Below, in pieces: positions 1 through 12,600 of a DNA stretch of 64,000 nucleotides. The position numbers were made by a program, and so were the translations under genes. Each line of letters opens with the position of its first letter. Positions within the stretch are counted from its first letter, which is position 1. Source of the stretch: Sitta carolinensis (taxonomy: Eukaryota; Chordata; Aves; Passeriformes; Sittidae); NCBI GenBank assembly GCA_032173965.1, contig CM063312.1, positions 1,446,304 through 1,510,303 on the forward strand, in the 5' to 3' direction. Under the pieces are notes generated by a model. That model was not told the origin of the DNA, made no database searches, and saw only the letters and a program-made list of their open reading frames with translations.

Positions 1-520
1 TCTCCTCAAAATGGCGCCCAAAGCCTTCACAAAATGGTGCCCAGAGTCCTCACAAAATGGCCCCCTATGTCTCCCCAAAATGGCCCCGAAGCCCTCACAA
101 AATGGCGCCCAGAGTCCTCACAAAATGGCAACCCAACGTTCCCACAATAACGGCGCCCAAAGTCCATCACAAAATGGCGCCCAAAGTTGCCCCAAAATGG
201 CCCCAAAAGCCCTCAAAAAATGGCCGCCCAAACCCTACCCCAAAATGTCGCCCTAAGCCCTCACAAAATGGCCCCAAAAGTCTCCCCAAAACGGTGCCCA
301 AAGCCCTCACAAAATATCAACCAAAGCACTCACAAAATGTCACCCAAGCCACCCAAAATGGCCCCCTATGTCTCCCCAAAATGTCGCCCTAAATCCTCAC
401 AAAATGTCACCCAAAGCCGCCCCAAAATGGCACCCGAAGCCCTCACAAAACGGCGCCCAAAGTCCTCACAAAATGGCCGCCTACGTCTCCCCAAAATGGC
501 CGCCTCCCCCACACTCTGCC
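1..520. repeat. PPP1R10 intron minisatellite, ACAAAATGGCGCC family
   Basis: Units of about 20-22 bases built on CCTCACAAAATGGCGCCCAA. 521-613 is non-repetitive intron before the donor at 617; no further PPP1R10 exon is seen there. Confidence 0.85.
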
Positions 521-617
521 CTCAAACACAGCATCCCCCATGGCTGAGCCGCTCCCACAGGACGCCCGGGATGCAGCCCCCCTCCCCAAATCCCCAAATC
601 CCCAAATCCCCTCTCAC

Positions 618-3600
618 CTCTCCTTGGAGAGGAAGATCTCCTGCAGGATGCCCTTGACGCGCTCGGCCTGCGTGAAGCGCTCGCGGCTGCCGCTGCCGGG
701 GATGACGAGCGGCGCCGGCAGCTCCAGGGCTTTGGGGTAGGCCCAGGGCACCTTCTCCTCCATGGAGTCGTGGCTGAGGCGCCGCGCCGTCTCGAAGGCG
801 TGCCGGTCCTTCAGCATCTCCCGCTTGGCCGCCTCGCCGAAGTCTTTGATTTTGTTCACGTTCACTGCGGAGGGGAAAGGGGAGGAGGGTTTGGGATGGG
901 GGGAAAGGAAAGCCGGGGATCGGGCTGGCTGTGGGAGGGGTTGGGTTGGAAAGGTTGCAAAATGGCGCCCGAAGGGGGTTGCAAAATGGCGCCCGAAGGG
1001 GTCACAAAATGGGACACAAAGGGGTCACAAAATGGTGCCCAAAATGCTCACAAAATGGCGGCCAAAGGGGTCGCAAAATGCCCACAAAATGGCACCCAAA
1101 GGGGTCACAAAATGGTGCCCAAAGTGTTCACAAAATGGCGCCCAAAAGGGTCACAAAATGGCGCCCGAAGGGGTTGCAAAATGCCCACAAAATGGCACCC
1201 AAAGGGGTCACAAAATGGTGTCCAAAATGCTCAAAAAATGGTGCCCAAAGGGGTCTCAAAATGCCCACAAATGGCACCCAAAGGGTCACAAAATGGTGCC
1301 AAATGTTCACAAAATGGGCTAAAGGGTTCAAAATGCGCCCAAAATGCTCAAAAATGGGCCCAAAGGGTCTCGCAAAAATGGACCAAAGGGTCACAAAATG
1401 GGCCCAAAAGTCAAAATGGGCACAAAGCCAAAATGGCACCAAGTGTCACAAAATGGTGCCAAAGTGTTCACAAAATGGTGCTTAAAGGGGTGCAAAATGG
1501 GGCCCAAAATGCTCAAAAAATGGCGCCCAAAGGTGGTCGCAAAATGGGACACAAAGGGTTCACAAAATGGCGCCCAAAAGGGTCGCAAAATGGGACACAA
1601 AGGGTCCAAAATGGCACCTAAAGCTCACAAAATGGTGCCTAAAGTGTTCATAAAATTTGGACCCAAAATGCCCACAGAACTGGACCCAAAATGCCCACAA
1701 AATGGGCCCAAAGTGTTCCACAAAATGGCGCCCAAAGTGGTCACAAAATGGCACCCAAAGTGTCCACAAAAAGGGACAAAATGGCACCCAAAGTGTCCAC
1801 AAAAATGGCACCCAAATACTCAGAAAATGGCACCAAAAATCTTCAAAAAATAGGGCTCAAAATGTCCACAAAAGGCGCCTAAAGTGTCCAAAAATGGCCC
1901 AAAGTGTCCACAAAATGGGCCAAAATGCCACAAAATGGGCCCAAAGTGCCACAAAAATGGGTGGCCTTGAAATGTCCACAAAATGGCGCCCAAAGTACCC
2001 AGAAAATGGCACCTAAAATCTTCAAAAAAGGGCTCAAAATGTCCACAAAATGGCGCAAAAGTTCCAAAAATGGCACCCAAAATGCCACAAAATGCGCCCA
2101 AAATGCCCACAAAATGGCGCCCAAAGTGCCCACAAAATGGGGCTCGAAATGTCCACAAAATGGCGCCCAAAGTACCCAGAAAATGGCACCCAAAATCTTC
2201 AAAAAATGGGGCTCAAAATGTCCACAAAATGGGGCTCAAAAATGTCCACAAAACGGCACCCAAAGTACCCACAAAAATGGGGCCCAAAATCTTCAAAAAA
2301 CCGGGGCTCAAAATGTCCACAAAATGGGGCCCAAATTGTTCACAAAAAGGGACAAAATGGCACCCAAAGTGTCCACAGAATGGCACCCAAGTACCAGAAA
2401 TAGCACCCAAAATCTTCAAAAAATGGGGCTCAAAATGTCCACAAAATGGGCCCAAATTGTTCACAAAATGGCGCCCAAAATGCCCACAAAATGGCGCCCA
2501 AAATGCCCACAAAATGGGGCCCAAAGTGCCACAAAATGGGCCCAAAATGCCCACAAAATGGGCCCAAATGCCCACAAAATGGGGCCCAAAGTCCCACAAA
2601 AGGGCCAAAGTGCCACAAAATGGGCTCGAAATTGTCACAAAATGCCCCAAATACCAAAATGGCACCCAAAATCTTCACAAATGGGGCCAAGTGCCCACAA
2701 TGGGCCCAAAATGCCCACAAAAGGGGTTTTCCCGGGGATTTGGGGGCCGCCCCAGGTGCGGGCTCACCTGCTCCGTCTCGTCCAGCTCGAAGTAGAAATA
2801 CTCGCGCAGCCGCCCCTCCTCGGGCCACGACACGATTCTTCTTGCGGGGTCTGCGCGGGGCCGGGCCCCCCTCAGAGGGGCCATCGGTGGCTTTGGGGTC
2901 ACCCCCCGCCTCCGACGAGCCTGGGGGACAGCGGGGCACGTCAGCACGAGCTCAAAAATGGGGGGGTTGGACCCCAAAATGGGGAAAGTGACCCCAAAAT
3001 GGCCCCGGGGAGAAAGGGATTAAAGTGTTCTAAAAATGGGGATAAAAGAGCAGCTCAAAGTGCTCCTAAAATGGGCTCTAAATCCCACAAACTGGCATAA
3101 ACCTCCCCAAAGTTCTTCAAATTGTCCCAAAACTGTCCCAAACTCATCCTAAACGGTCCCAAATTTCCTCAAACTGTCCCCAAACCTCACCAAAGTGTCC
3201 CCAAAGTTCCCTAAACTGTCCCAAATCTCCCCAAATCCAGCCTAAAACCCACCCTAAACTGTCCCAAAGTGCCCTCAAACCTCCCCAAACTGTCCCAAAC
3301 CCACCCTAAACTGTCCCAAACCCACCCTAAACTGTCCCAAACCCACCCTAAAATGCCCCAAACCCCCCCAAACCCTCCCTAAACTGTCCCAAACCTCCAT
3401 GAAATGTCCCCAAACCCCCCCAAACTCACCCCAAACTGTCTCAAACCCACCCTAAACTGTCCCCAAAGTGCCCTCAAACCTCCCCAAAATGTCCCAAACC
3501 CACCCTAAACTGTCCCAAACCTCCCCAAACCCACCCTAAACTGTCTCAAACCCACCCTAAACCTCCTCAAACCCACCCTAAACTGTCCCAAACCTCCATG

Positions 3601-6600
3601 AAATGTCCTCAAACCCACCCCAAACCCCCCAAAGTGTCTCCAAACCTCCCCAAACTGCTCCAAACCCACCCTAAACAGTCCCAAACCTCCATGAAATGTC
3701 CCCAAACCCACCCCAAACTATCCCAAACCCACCCTAAACTTTCCCAAACCTCCTCAACCCCACCCCAAACCTCCCCAAACCCACCCAAAGCCCCCCAAAC
3801 CCATCCCAACCCCACCCAAATCTCCCCAAACCCACCCTAAACTGTCCCAAACCCACCCCAAACCGTCCCAAACCCACCCCAAACCCCCCAAACCCATCCC
3901 CACCCAAATCTCCCCAAACCCACCCTAAACTGTCCCAAACCCACCCTAAACTGTCCCAAACCACCCCTAAACTGTCCCAAACCCACCCTAAACTGTCCCA
4001 AACCCACCCTAAACTGTCTCAAACCCCACCCTAAACTGTCTCAAACCACCCTAAACTGTCCCAAACCCACCCTAAACTGTCCCAAACCCACCCTAAACTG
4101 TCCCAAACCCACCCTAAACTGTCTCAAACCCACCCTAAACTTTCCCAAACCTCCTCAACCCCCCCCCAAATCTCCCCCAAGCCCCCCCAGGTGTCGCAGC
4201 CCGTACCTGTGTCCATGGGCTCGGGCACCTCGATGGCGGGCACGGGCGTGCCCGGCCGCTCCGTGTCCATGGGCTCGGCCGCCGCCGGCTCGGGCGACGA
4301 CGGTTTGGCTGTGCTGGGCTCCGGCGCCGGCTTCCCCTCGAAGGGGCTGGGCTGGGGGGAAAGCAGGGGGGTCAGAACAAGGCAGGGTTACCCCAAAACC
4401 ACGCTCAGAGGGTCCCCAAAATGGAGTCTGTGGTGCTCTCAAAATGGCACCCGAGTCGGCCCACACGAAGGGAGTCGAAGAGTTCTCAAAATGGCCGCCA
4501 AGGAGGTCACAAAATGGCCGCCAAAGAGGTCAGAAAATGGCTGCCAAAGAGGTCACAAAATGGCCGCCAAAGAGGTCACAAAATGTGCCATGCCCAAGAG
4601 GTCACAAAATGGCTGCCAAAGAGGTCACAAAATGGCTGCCAAAGAGGTCAGAAAATGGCTGCCCAAGAGGTCACAAAATGGCTGCCCAAGAGGTCACAAA
4701 ATGGCCGCCAAAGAGGTCACAAAATGGCTGCCAAAGCGGTCGCCAAAAGGGGACTCAAAGTGTGCACAAAATGGCTACCAAAAAGTCCACAAAATGGCAT
4801 CAAAAAGTCCACAAAAAAGGACCTAAAATGTCCACAAAAAGGGACCCAAAAAGCCCACAAAATGGGCATCAAAAAATCTACAAAATGGGCATCAAAAAAT
4901 TCACAAAATGGCATCCAAAAGTCCACAAAAAGGGACCCAAAAAGGCCACAGAATGGGACCCAAAAAGGCCACCAAGAAGTCCACAAAATGGCACCTGAAG
5001 TGTTCACCAAAAAGCCCACAAAATGGCCATCAAAAAATCCACAAAATGGCATCAAAGCCCACAAAATGGGACCCAAAAGTCCACAAAAAAGGACCCAAAA
5101 AGGCCACAAAATGGGACCCAAAAAGCCCAAAAAATGGGACCCAAGAAGTCCAAAAAATGGGACCCAAAATTCCACAAAATGGCCATCAAAAAGTCCACAA
5201 AAAGGGACCCAAAAAGCCCAAAAATGGGACCCAAAAAGGCCACAAAATGGGACCCAGAAAGGCCAAAAAATGGGACCCAAAAAGTCCACAAAATGGCCAT
5301 CAAAAAAATCCACAAAATGGCATCAAAAAGTCCACAAAAAGGGACCTGAAATTTCCACAAAATAGCACCAGAAGCGTTTGCAAAAATGGCACCTGAATGT
5401 CCCCAAAATGGTCCTCAAGTTGTTCCCAAAATGGCCTCAAAATGGCCCTAAAATTGGCATTCTAGATGGTGCCTAAAAAGCAACAAAATATCCCCCAAAA
5501 AAACACTCAAAAGTGCAACAAAATGGCTCTAAATTGCACTTTTGAGTCCTTTTTTTGGGGACACATTTAAGGGCAAAATGACATTTTTGAGGTCCTCAAA
5601 AAAACCCCAAATTCAGCTGGGGATTCAAAAATCCTAAAAGAAAATCACCTCAAAAGAAGAGGGATTTAAAATACTCACAAAACAGCCCCTAAATGTGTCT
5701 CTAAAAAAACCCCAAAGTGTCCTCAAAAAGGGACTCGAGGTAGCTCTAAATTTTCCCAAAATTTTCCCAAATCATCCCCAAAAAAAGGGACTCTGAGTGT
5801 CCCCAAAATGTCCCTAAAATGTCCCCAAAGTGTCCCTCACCTTGGCTGCTGTTGGGGACAGAACTTTCTTCTTTTTCTTGATCTTGATGCCGGGGACAGG
5901 AGCCGAGTTCAGGGCGTCCAGGAACCCGAGGCCTTCCATGGCTGGGGGGGGACAGAGGGGTCACCAAAAAAACCCCAAGTTCACCCCAAAATGGTGCCTA
6001 AATTGCCCCAAAAAAATCCCTAAAAGGTGCCCAAATTTTCCCTAAAATGGGTGCCCACAAATTCCCTCAAAAGGATCCCAAATTTTCCCTAAAATGGTTC
6101 CCAAATTTTTCCCTAAAATGGTGCCCAAATTGCCCCAAAAAAGGATCCCAAATTCCCTCAAAAGGATCCCAAATTCCCCCCAAAATGATCCCAAATTTTC
6201 CCTAAAATGGTGCCCAAATTGCCCCAAAAAGATCCCAAATTTGCCTCTAAAATGGTGCCCAAATCTCCCCAAAAAGGATCCCAAATTTTCCCTAAAATTG
6301 TGCCCAGATTTCCCCACAAAACGATCCTAAATTCCTCCTAAAAAGTATCCCAAATTCCCCCAAGAAGGATCCCAAATTTTCCCTAAAATGGTGCCCAAAT
6401 TCCCCCTAAAATGGCTCCCAAATTTCACCCCAAAATGGTTCCTAAATCACCTCTCAAAACTGGACCTCAACTGTTCCCAAAATGGGACCCAAATCAGTCC
6501 CTAATTGTTCCCAAATTGTGCCTGAAATTGGTCCCAAAATATCCCCAAAAAGGAACCAAAGTTCTCCCAAAATAGCACTGAAAGCCTCCCCTAAAAATCA

Positions 6601-9600
6601 TCAAAACATCACCTGAATTATCCTCAAAATGTTCCCAAAACCAATCCCAAAATGTCCCAAAAGCAACCCCAAAATGGCACCAAAACCAACCCCAAAATGA
6701 AATCAGAAATGTCCCCAAAACCAAGCCCAAAATGAAATCAGAAATGGCACCAAAACCAATCCTAAAATGGCACAAAAACAAAACCACAAATGGTACCAAA
6801 ACCAATCCCAAAAAATGTCCCCAAAACCAACCCCAAAATGGCCCCAAAATGAAATCAGAAATGTCCCCAAAACCAACCCCAAAATGGCACCAAAACCAAC
6901 CCCAAAATGAAATCAGAAATGTCTCCAAAACAACCCCAAAATGGCACCAAAATGAAATCAGAAATGTCCCCAAAACCAACCCCAAAATGTCCCCAAAACC
7001 AACCCCAAAATGGCACCAGAATGAAAACAAAAAGAAACCAAAATGTCCTCAAAACCAACCCCAAAATGGCACCCAGGGGTCCTGAAAGCCCCTCAAGGTG
7101 TCCCCAAATCCCCCCAAATCCCCAAATCCCCCAAACTCACGCTGGGGGGGGATGATCTTCACTTTGATCTCCTTGGCCGCGTTCGGGGCCGTGTTCAGGG
7201 GTTTGTATTTCTTCTCTGCCAGAGGAGCCTCCCCTGGAGCTGTTGGGGCCCTGAGATTGCACTGGGAAAAAAAAAGTCAGGAGCCTCAAACACCCCCAAA
7301 TACCCTGAATTGCCCCCAAAATGGCCTGAAAACCCGAATGCCTCAAACAGCCCAAAATAAACCTGAAATCCCTGAGATTGCACCAAAAAAATCCCTGGAT
7401 CCACCCCTAAAGTGACCCCAAAACTGCCCCAAAAGTGGGCTGAAACCACCCCCAAAATAAACCTGAAATCCCTGAGATTGCACCAAAAAATCCCTGAATC
7501 CACCCCTAAAGTGACCCCAAAAATGGGCCTAAAACTACACCCCAAAATGGTCATAAAACTGCCCCAAATTTGCCCTAAAATTGCCCCCAAAATGGCCCCA
7601 AAAATGACCCTAAAACAGGACAAAGAATGGCCCTAAAGCTGCCCCAAAATGGCCCTAAAACCACCCCAAATTTGCCCTAAAACTGCTCCTAAAAAGGCCC
7701 CAAAATGACCCTAAACTGGACAAAACTAACCCTAAAACTGCCCCAAAAATGACCCTAAAACTGGACCAAAAATAACCCTAAAACCACCCCAAAAAAGCCC
7801 TAAAACTGCCCCAAAAATGATCCTAAAACTGAACCAAAAATAACCCTAAAACTGGACCAAAAATAACCCTAAAACCACCCCAAAAAAGCCCTAGAACTGC
7901 CCCAAAACTGACCCCAAAATGACCCTGAAAATGCCCCAAAATGACCCTAAAACTGAACCAAAATTGACCCTAAAACTGAACCAAAAATAAGCCCAAAACT
8001 GGACCAAAAACGACCCTAAAATGACTCTGAAAATGCCCCAAAATGACCCTAAAACTGCGTCCAAAATGATCCTAAAACTGAATAAAAAATGACTCTAAAA
8101 CTGAATAAAAAATAACCCTAAAACTAAATAAAACTGACCCTAAAACTGGATAAAAAATGACTATAAAACTGGACCAAAAATGACCCTAAAACTAAATAAA
8201 AAATGACCCTAAAACTGCCCAAAAAAAGTCCTAAAACTGCCCCAAAAATGATCCTAAAACTGAATAAAAAATAACCCTAAAACTGAATAAAAAATAACCC
8301 TAAAACTGGACCAAAAATGATCCTAAAACTGAATAAAAAATAGTCCTAAAACTGCCCCCAAAATGATCCTAAAACTGAATAAAAATAACCCTAAAACTAA
8401 ATAAAAAATAACCCTAAAACCACTCCAAAAAAGCCCTAAAACTGCCCCCAAAATAACCCTAAAACTGCCCCAAAAATGACCCTAAAACTGAATGAAAAAT
8501 AATTCTAAAACTGGACCAAAAATGACCCTAAAACCGCCCCAAAAATAACCCTAAAACTGCCCCAAAAATGATCCTAAGACTGAATGAAAAATAATTCTAA
8601 AACTGGACCAAAAATGACCCTAAAACTGAACCAAAAATAACCCTAAAACTAGACCAAAAATAACCCTAAAACCACCCCAAAATGACCCTAAAACCACCCC
8701 AAAAATAACCCTAAAACTGAACCAAAAATGATCCTAAAACTGAATAAAAAATGACCCTAAAACTAAATAAAAAATAACCCTAAAACCACCCAAAATGACC
8801 CTAAAACCGCCCCAAAAATAACCCTAAAACTGCCCCAAAAATGATCCTAAGACTGAATGAAAAATAATTCTAAAACTGGACCAAAAATGATCCTAAAACT
8901 GGACCAAAAATAACCCTAAAATAACCCCCAAAAAAGCCCTAAAACTGCCCCAAAAAAGATCCTAAAACTGAATAAAAAATGACCCTAAAACTGAATAAAA
9001 AATAACCGTAAAACTGGACCAAAAATAACCCTAAAACCACCCAAAATGACCCTGAAACCACCCCAAAATACCTCCAAAAACAGCCCCAAAATCCCCCCAA
9101 TCCCCCCAAATCCCCCCAATCCCCCCAATCCCCTCCCACCTCTGCCTCTTGACCGGGATGGGTTTCAGGTTGTATTTGTCGGACGCGGCCGAGTTCGGTT
9201 TCTTCACCGGCGCCAAGGACGGCGTCTCCAGCTCCAGCCCTGTGGGGAAACGGGGTCAGAGAGCCCCCAAAAGGGCCAGGAATCCCACAAAGAGACACAA
9301 GAATCCCTAAAGAGACACAAGAATCTCCTAAAGAGACCCAAAAATCCCTAAATAAACCAAAAAGTTCCTAAAGAGACACAAAAATTTCTAAAGAGACACA
9401 AAAATTCCTAAAGAGACACAAGAATTCCTAAAGAGACTCAAAAATTCCTAAAGAGACACAAAAATTTCTAAAGAGACACAAGAATCCTAAAGAGACCCAA
9501 AAATCTCCCAAAGAGACCCAAAAATTCAGAGACCCAAAAAATTCCTAGAGACCTAAAAATCTCCCAGAGACCCAAAAATCCCCAGAGATTCCCAAAAAGC

Positions 9601-12600
9601 CCCAAACTCCCTCTAAATTCTGAAAACCAGCCCAAATTTCCCTTTAAAATTCCCAAATTCCCCCCCAAACCCACCCAAATCAGCCCCAAACTCCCCAAAT
9701 TCCAAATCAGCCCCAAACCCACCCAAAATTCCCCAATTTCCCCCAAACTCCCAAATTTCCCCCTAAACTCACCCCCAAATCCCCAAATTTCCCCCCAAAT
9801 TCCCCAATCCCCCCAAATTTCCCCTCCAAATTCCCCCAAACCCACCCCAAAATTCCTCAAACTTCCCCCCAAATCCCCAAATTTCCCCCCAAACCCACCC
9901 CAAATTCCTAAATCAGCCCCAAACCCACCCCAAATTCCTCCCCAAACTCCCAAATTTACCCCAAATTCTCCAATTTCTCCCCAAATTTCCCCCAAACTCC
10001 CAAATTTCCCCTCCAAACCCCCCCAAACTCCCAAAATTCCCCCCAAATCCCCAAACTTCCCCCCAAACCCACCGCCCCAAATCCCCCAATCCCCCCCCCC
10101 AAATCCCCAAATTTCCCCCAAATCCATCCCAAATTCCCCCCCAAATCCCAAATTCCCCCTTAAACCCATCCCAAATCCCCAAACTTCCCCCCAAATCCCC
10201 AAATTTCCCCCCAAATTCCCCCCAAACCCAACCCCAAATCCCCAAATTCCTCCCCAAATCCAAATCCCCCCAAATTCTCCCATTTCCCCAAATCCCCAAT
10301 TTCCCCAACCCAAATTCCACCCCAAATTCCCCCCAAATTCCCCCAAATTCCCCATCCCCCAATCCCCAAATTCCCCCCCAATTTCCCCAAATCCAATTTC
10401 CCCCAAATTTCCCCAACCCAAATTCCCCAAATCCCAATTTCCCCCAAATTCCCCCCCAACCACCCCAAATTCCTCCAACCCCAAATCCCAATTCCCCCCA
10501 AATCCCAATTTTCCCCCAAATTCCCCCAAATCCACCCCAATTCCCCAAATCCCCAAATCCCCAAATTCTTCCCCCAAATCCCCCCAATCCCCCAAACCCA
10601 CCCCAAATTCCCCTCCAAACCCCCCAAACTCCCAAATTCCCCACCCAATCCCAATCCCAATTTCCCCCCCAAATCCCCAAATCCCACCCCAAATCCCCAA
10701 TTTCCCCCAAATCTCCCCAAAATCCCCAATTTTCCCCCCAAATCCCCCCAAACCATTCCTCCCCAAATCCCCCAAATCCCCCCCAAATCCCCAATCCCCC
10801 AAATCCCAATTTCCCCCCCAAATCCCCCAAATCCCCCAAATCCCCAATTTCCCCCCCAAATCCCCAAATTCCTCCCCAAATCCCCAATTTCCCCCCCAAA
10901 TCCCCAATTCCCCCGAAATCCCAATTTCCCCCCAAATCCCAAATCCCCAATCCCCCCAAATCCCCAATTTCCCCCCAAATCCCCAAATCCCCAAATCCCA
11001 TCCCCAAATCCCCAATTCCCCCCCAAATCCCAAATTCCTCCCCAAATCCCCAATTTCCCCCCCAAATCCCCAATTTCCAATCCATTCCCCCAAATCCCAA
11101 ATCCAATTTCCCCCCAAATCCCCAATTTCCCCCCCCAAATCCCCAAATCCCCCCCAAATCCCAATTTTCCCCCCCAAATCCCCAAATTCCCCCCCAAATC
11201 CCAAATTTCCCCCCCAAATCCCCAATTTCCCCCCCCAAATCCCAAATTCCCCCCCAAATCCCCAATTTCCCCCCAAATCCCCAAATCCCCCCAAATCCCC
11301 AATTTCCCCCCCAAATCCCCAATTTCCCCCCCAAATCCCCAATTTCCCCCCAAATCCCCCCCAAATCCCAATTCCCCCAAATCCTCCCAAATTTCCTCCC
11401 CCCCAAACCTTTTCCCCCAATATCCCCACCTGTGGAGCGGAACTTGGCGTGGCTGGGCGCCGTGGTCCTTAAGGATTTGGGTTTTTCCCGTTTTTTCTCG
11501 GCCGGTTCCTCGCCCTTGACCTCGGCTTTGGCCTCCGGGAGCTTCTCGGGCACCGCGGGTTTGGATTTGGGCTCCTCCCGCCGCTTCTTGCGCTCCCGCT
11601 CTGCCGCGGGAATGGCGGGAATTGGGGCGGATTCGGGGGGAATATTGAGGAATGTTGGGGAAATTGGGAATATTGGGAAGTGGGAGAATTTGGGGGAATA
11701 TTGAGGAAATTTGGGGGGAATATTGAGGAAATTTGGGGGGAATATTGAGGAAATTTGGGGGAATTTTGTGGAAATTTTGGGGGAATTTTTGGGGGATTTC
11801 AGGGGAAATTTGGAGGAAATTTTGGGGGAATTTTGAGAGGGTTTTGCGGAATTTTGGGGGGTTTTTGGAAGATTTTGGGGGAATTGGGGGGATTCGGGGG
11901 GGTTTTGGGGGGGTTTCGGGGGGAATATTGAGGGAATGTTGGGGAGAATTTGGGGGAATATTGAGGAAATTTGGGGGGAATTTGTGGAAATTTTTGGGGA
12001 ATTTTTGGGGGATTTCGGGGGGAATTTTGGGGGGGGGTTTGGGGGAATTTTGGGGGATTTCAAGGGGAATTTGGGAATTTCGGGGAAAATTTGGGGGGGT
12101 TTTGGGGGATTTTGGGGAAATTTTGGGGGTTTTGGGGGAATTTTGGGGGAATATTGAGGAAATATTGGGGAGATTTTGGGGGAATTTTGGGGGATTTTGG
12201 GGAATATTGGGGGGATTTTGGGGAAATATTGGGGGATTTCAGGGGGATTTTGGGGGAATGTTGAGGGAATTTTGGGGGGTTTTGGGGGGATTTTGGGGGA
12301 AATATTGAGGGAATGTTGGGGAGAATTTGGGGGAATATTGAGGAAATTTTGGGGTAATTTTGTGGAAATTTTGGGGGAATTTTGTGGAAATTTTGGGGGG
12401 TTTTGGGGGAATTTTGGGGGGATTTCGGGGGAAATTTGGAGGAAATTTTGGGGGAATTTTGAGAGGGTTTTGGGGGAATTTTGGGGGGATTTGGGGGGAT
12501 TTGGGGGGATTTGGGGGGTTTTGGGGAATTTTGGGGGATTTTGGGGGGTTTTTGGGGGATTTTGGGGGGATTTGAGGGAATGATTGGGGACAATTTGGGG

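Noticed and set aside
7251..7261. First AG at 7262 as the acceptor of PPP1R10 exon 7141-7250
   Set aside because: It would not match the phase-2 donor of exon 9140 (CAGAG|GTGGG). The AG at 7251-7252 gives [18 protein letters not shown] in frame.
7265..9075. Telomere-like CCCTAAA strings
   Set aside because: Units are irregular (CCCTAAAACTG, ACCCTAAAACCACC), mixed with other motifs and confined to a PPP1R10 intron; no run of exact telomere repeats.
9468..12063. Minus-strand frames of about 650 and 716 codons rich in Gly, Ile, Trp and Leu
   Set aside because: Translation of CCCCAAATCC-type intron repeats. Only the [13 protein letters not shown] to HAKFRST portion is a real PPP1R10 exon.
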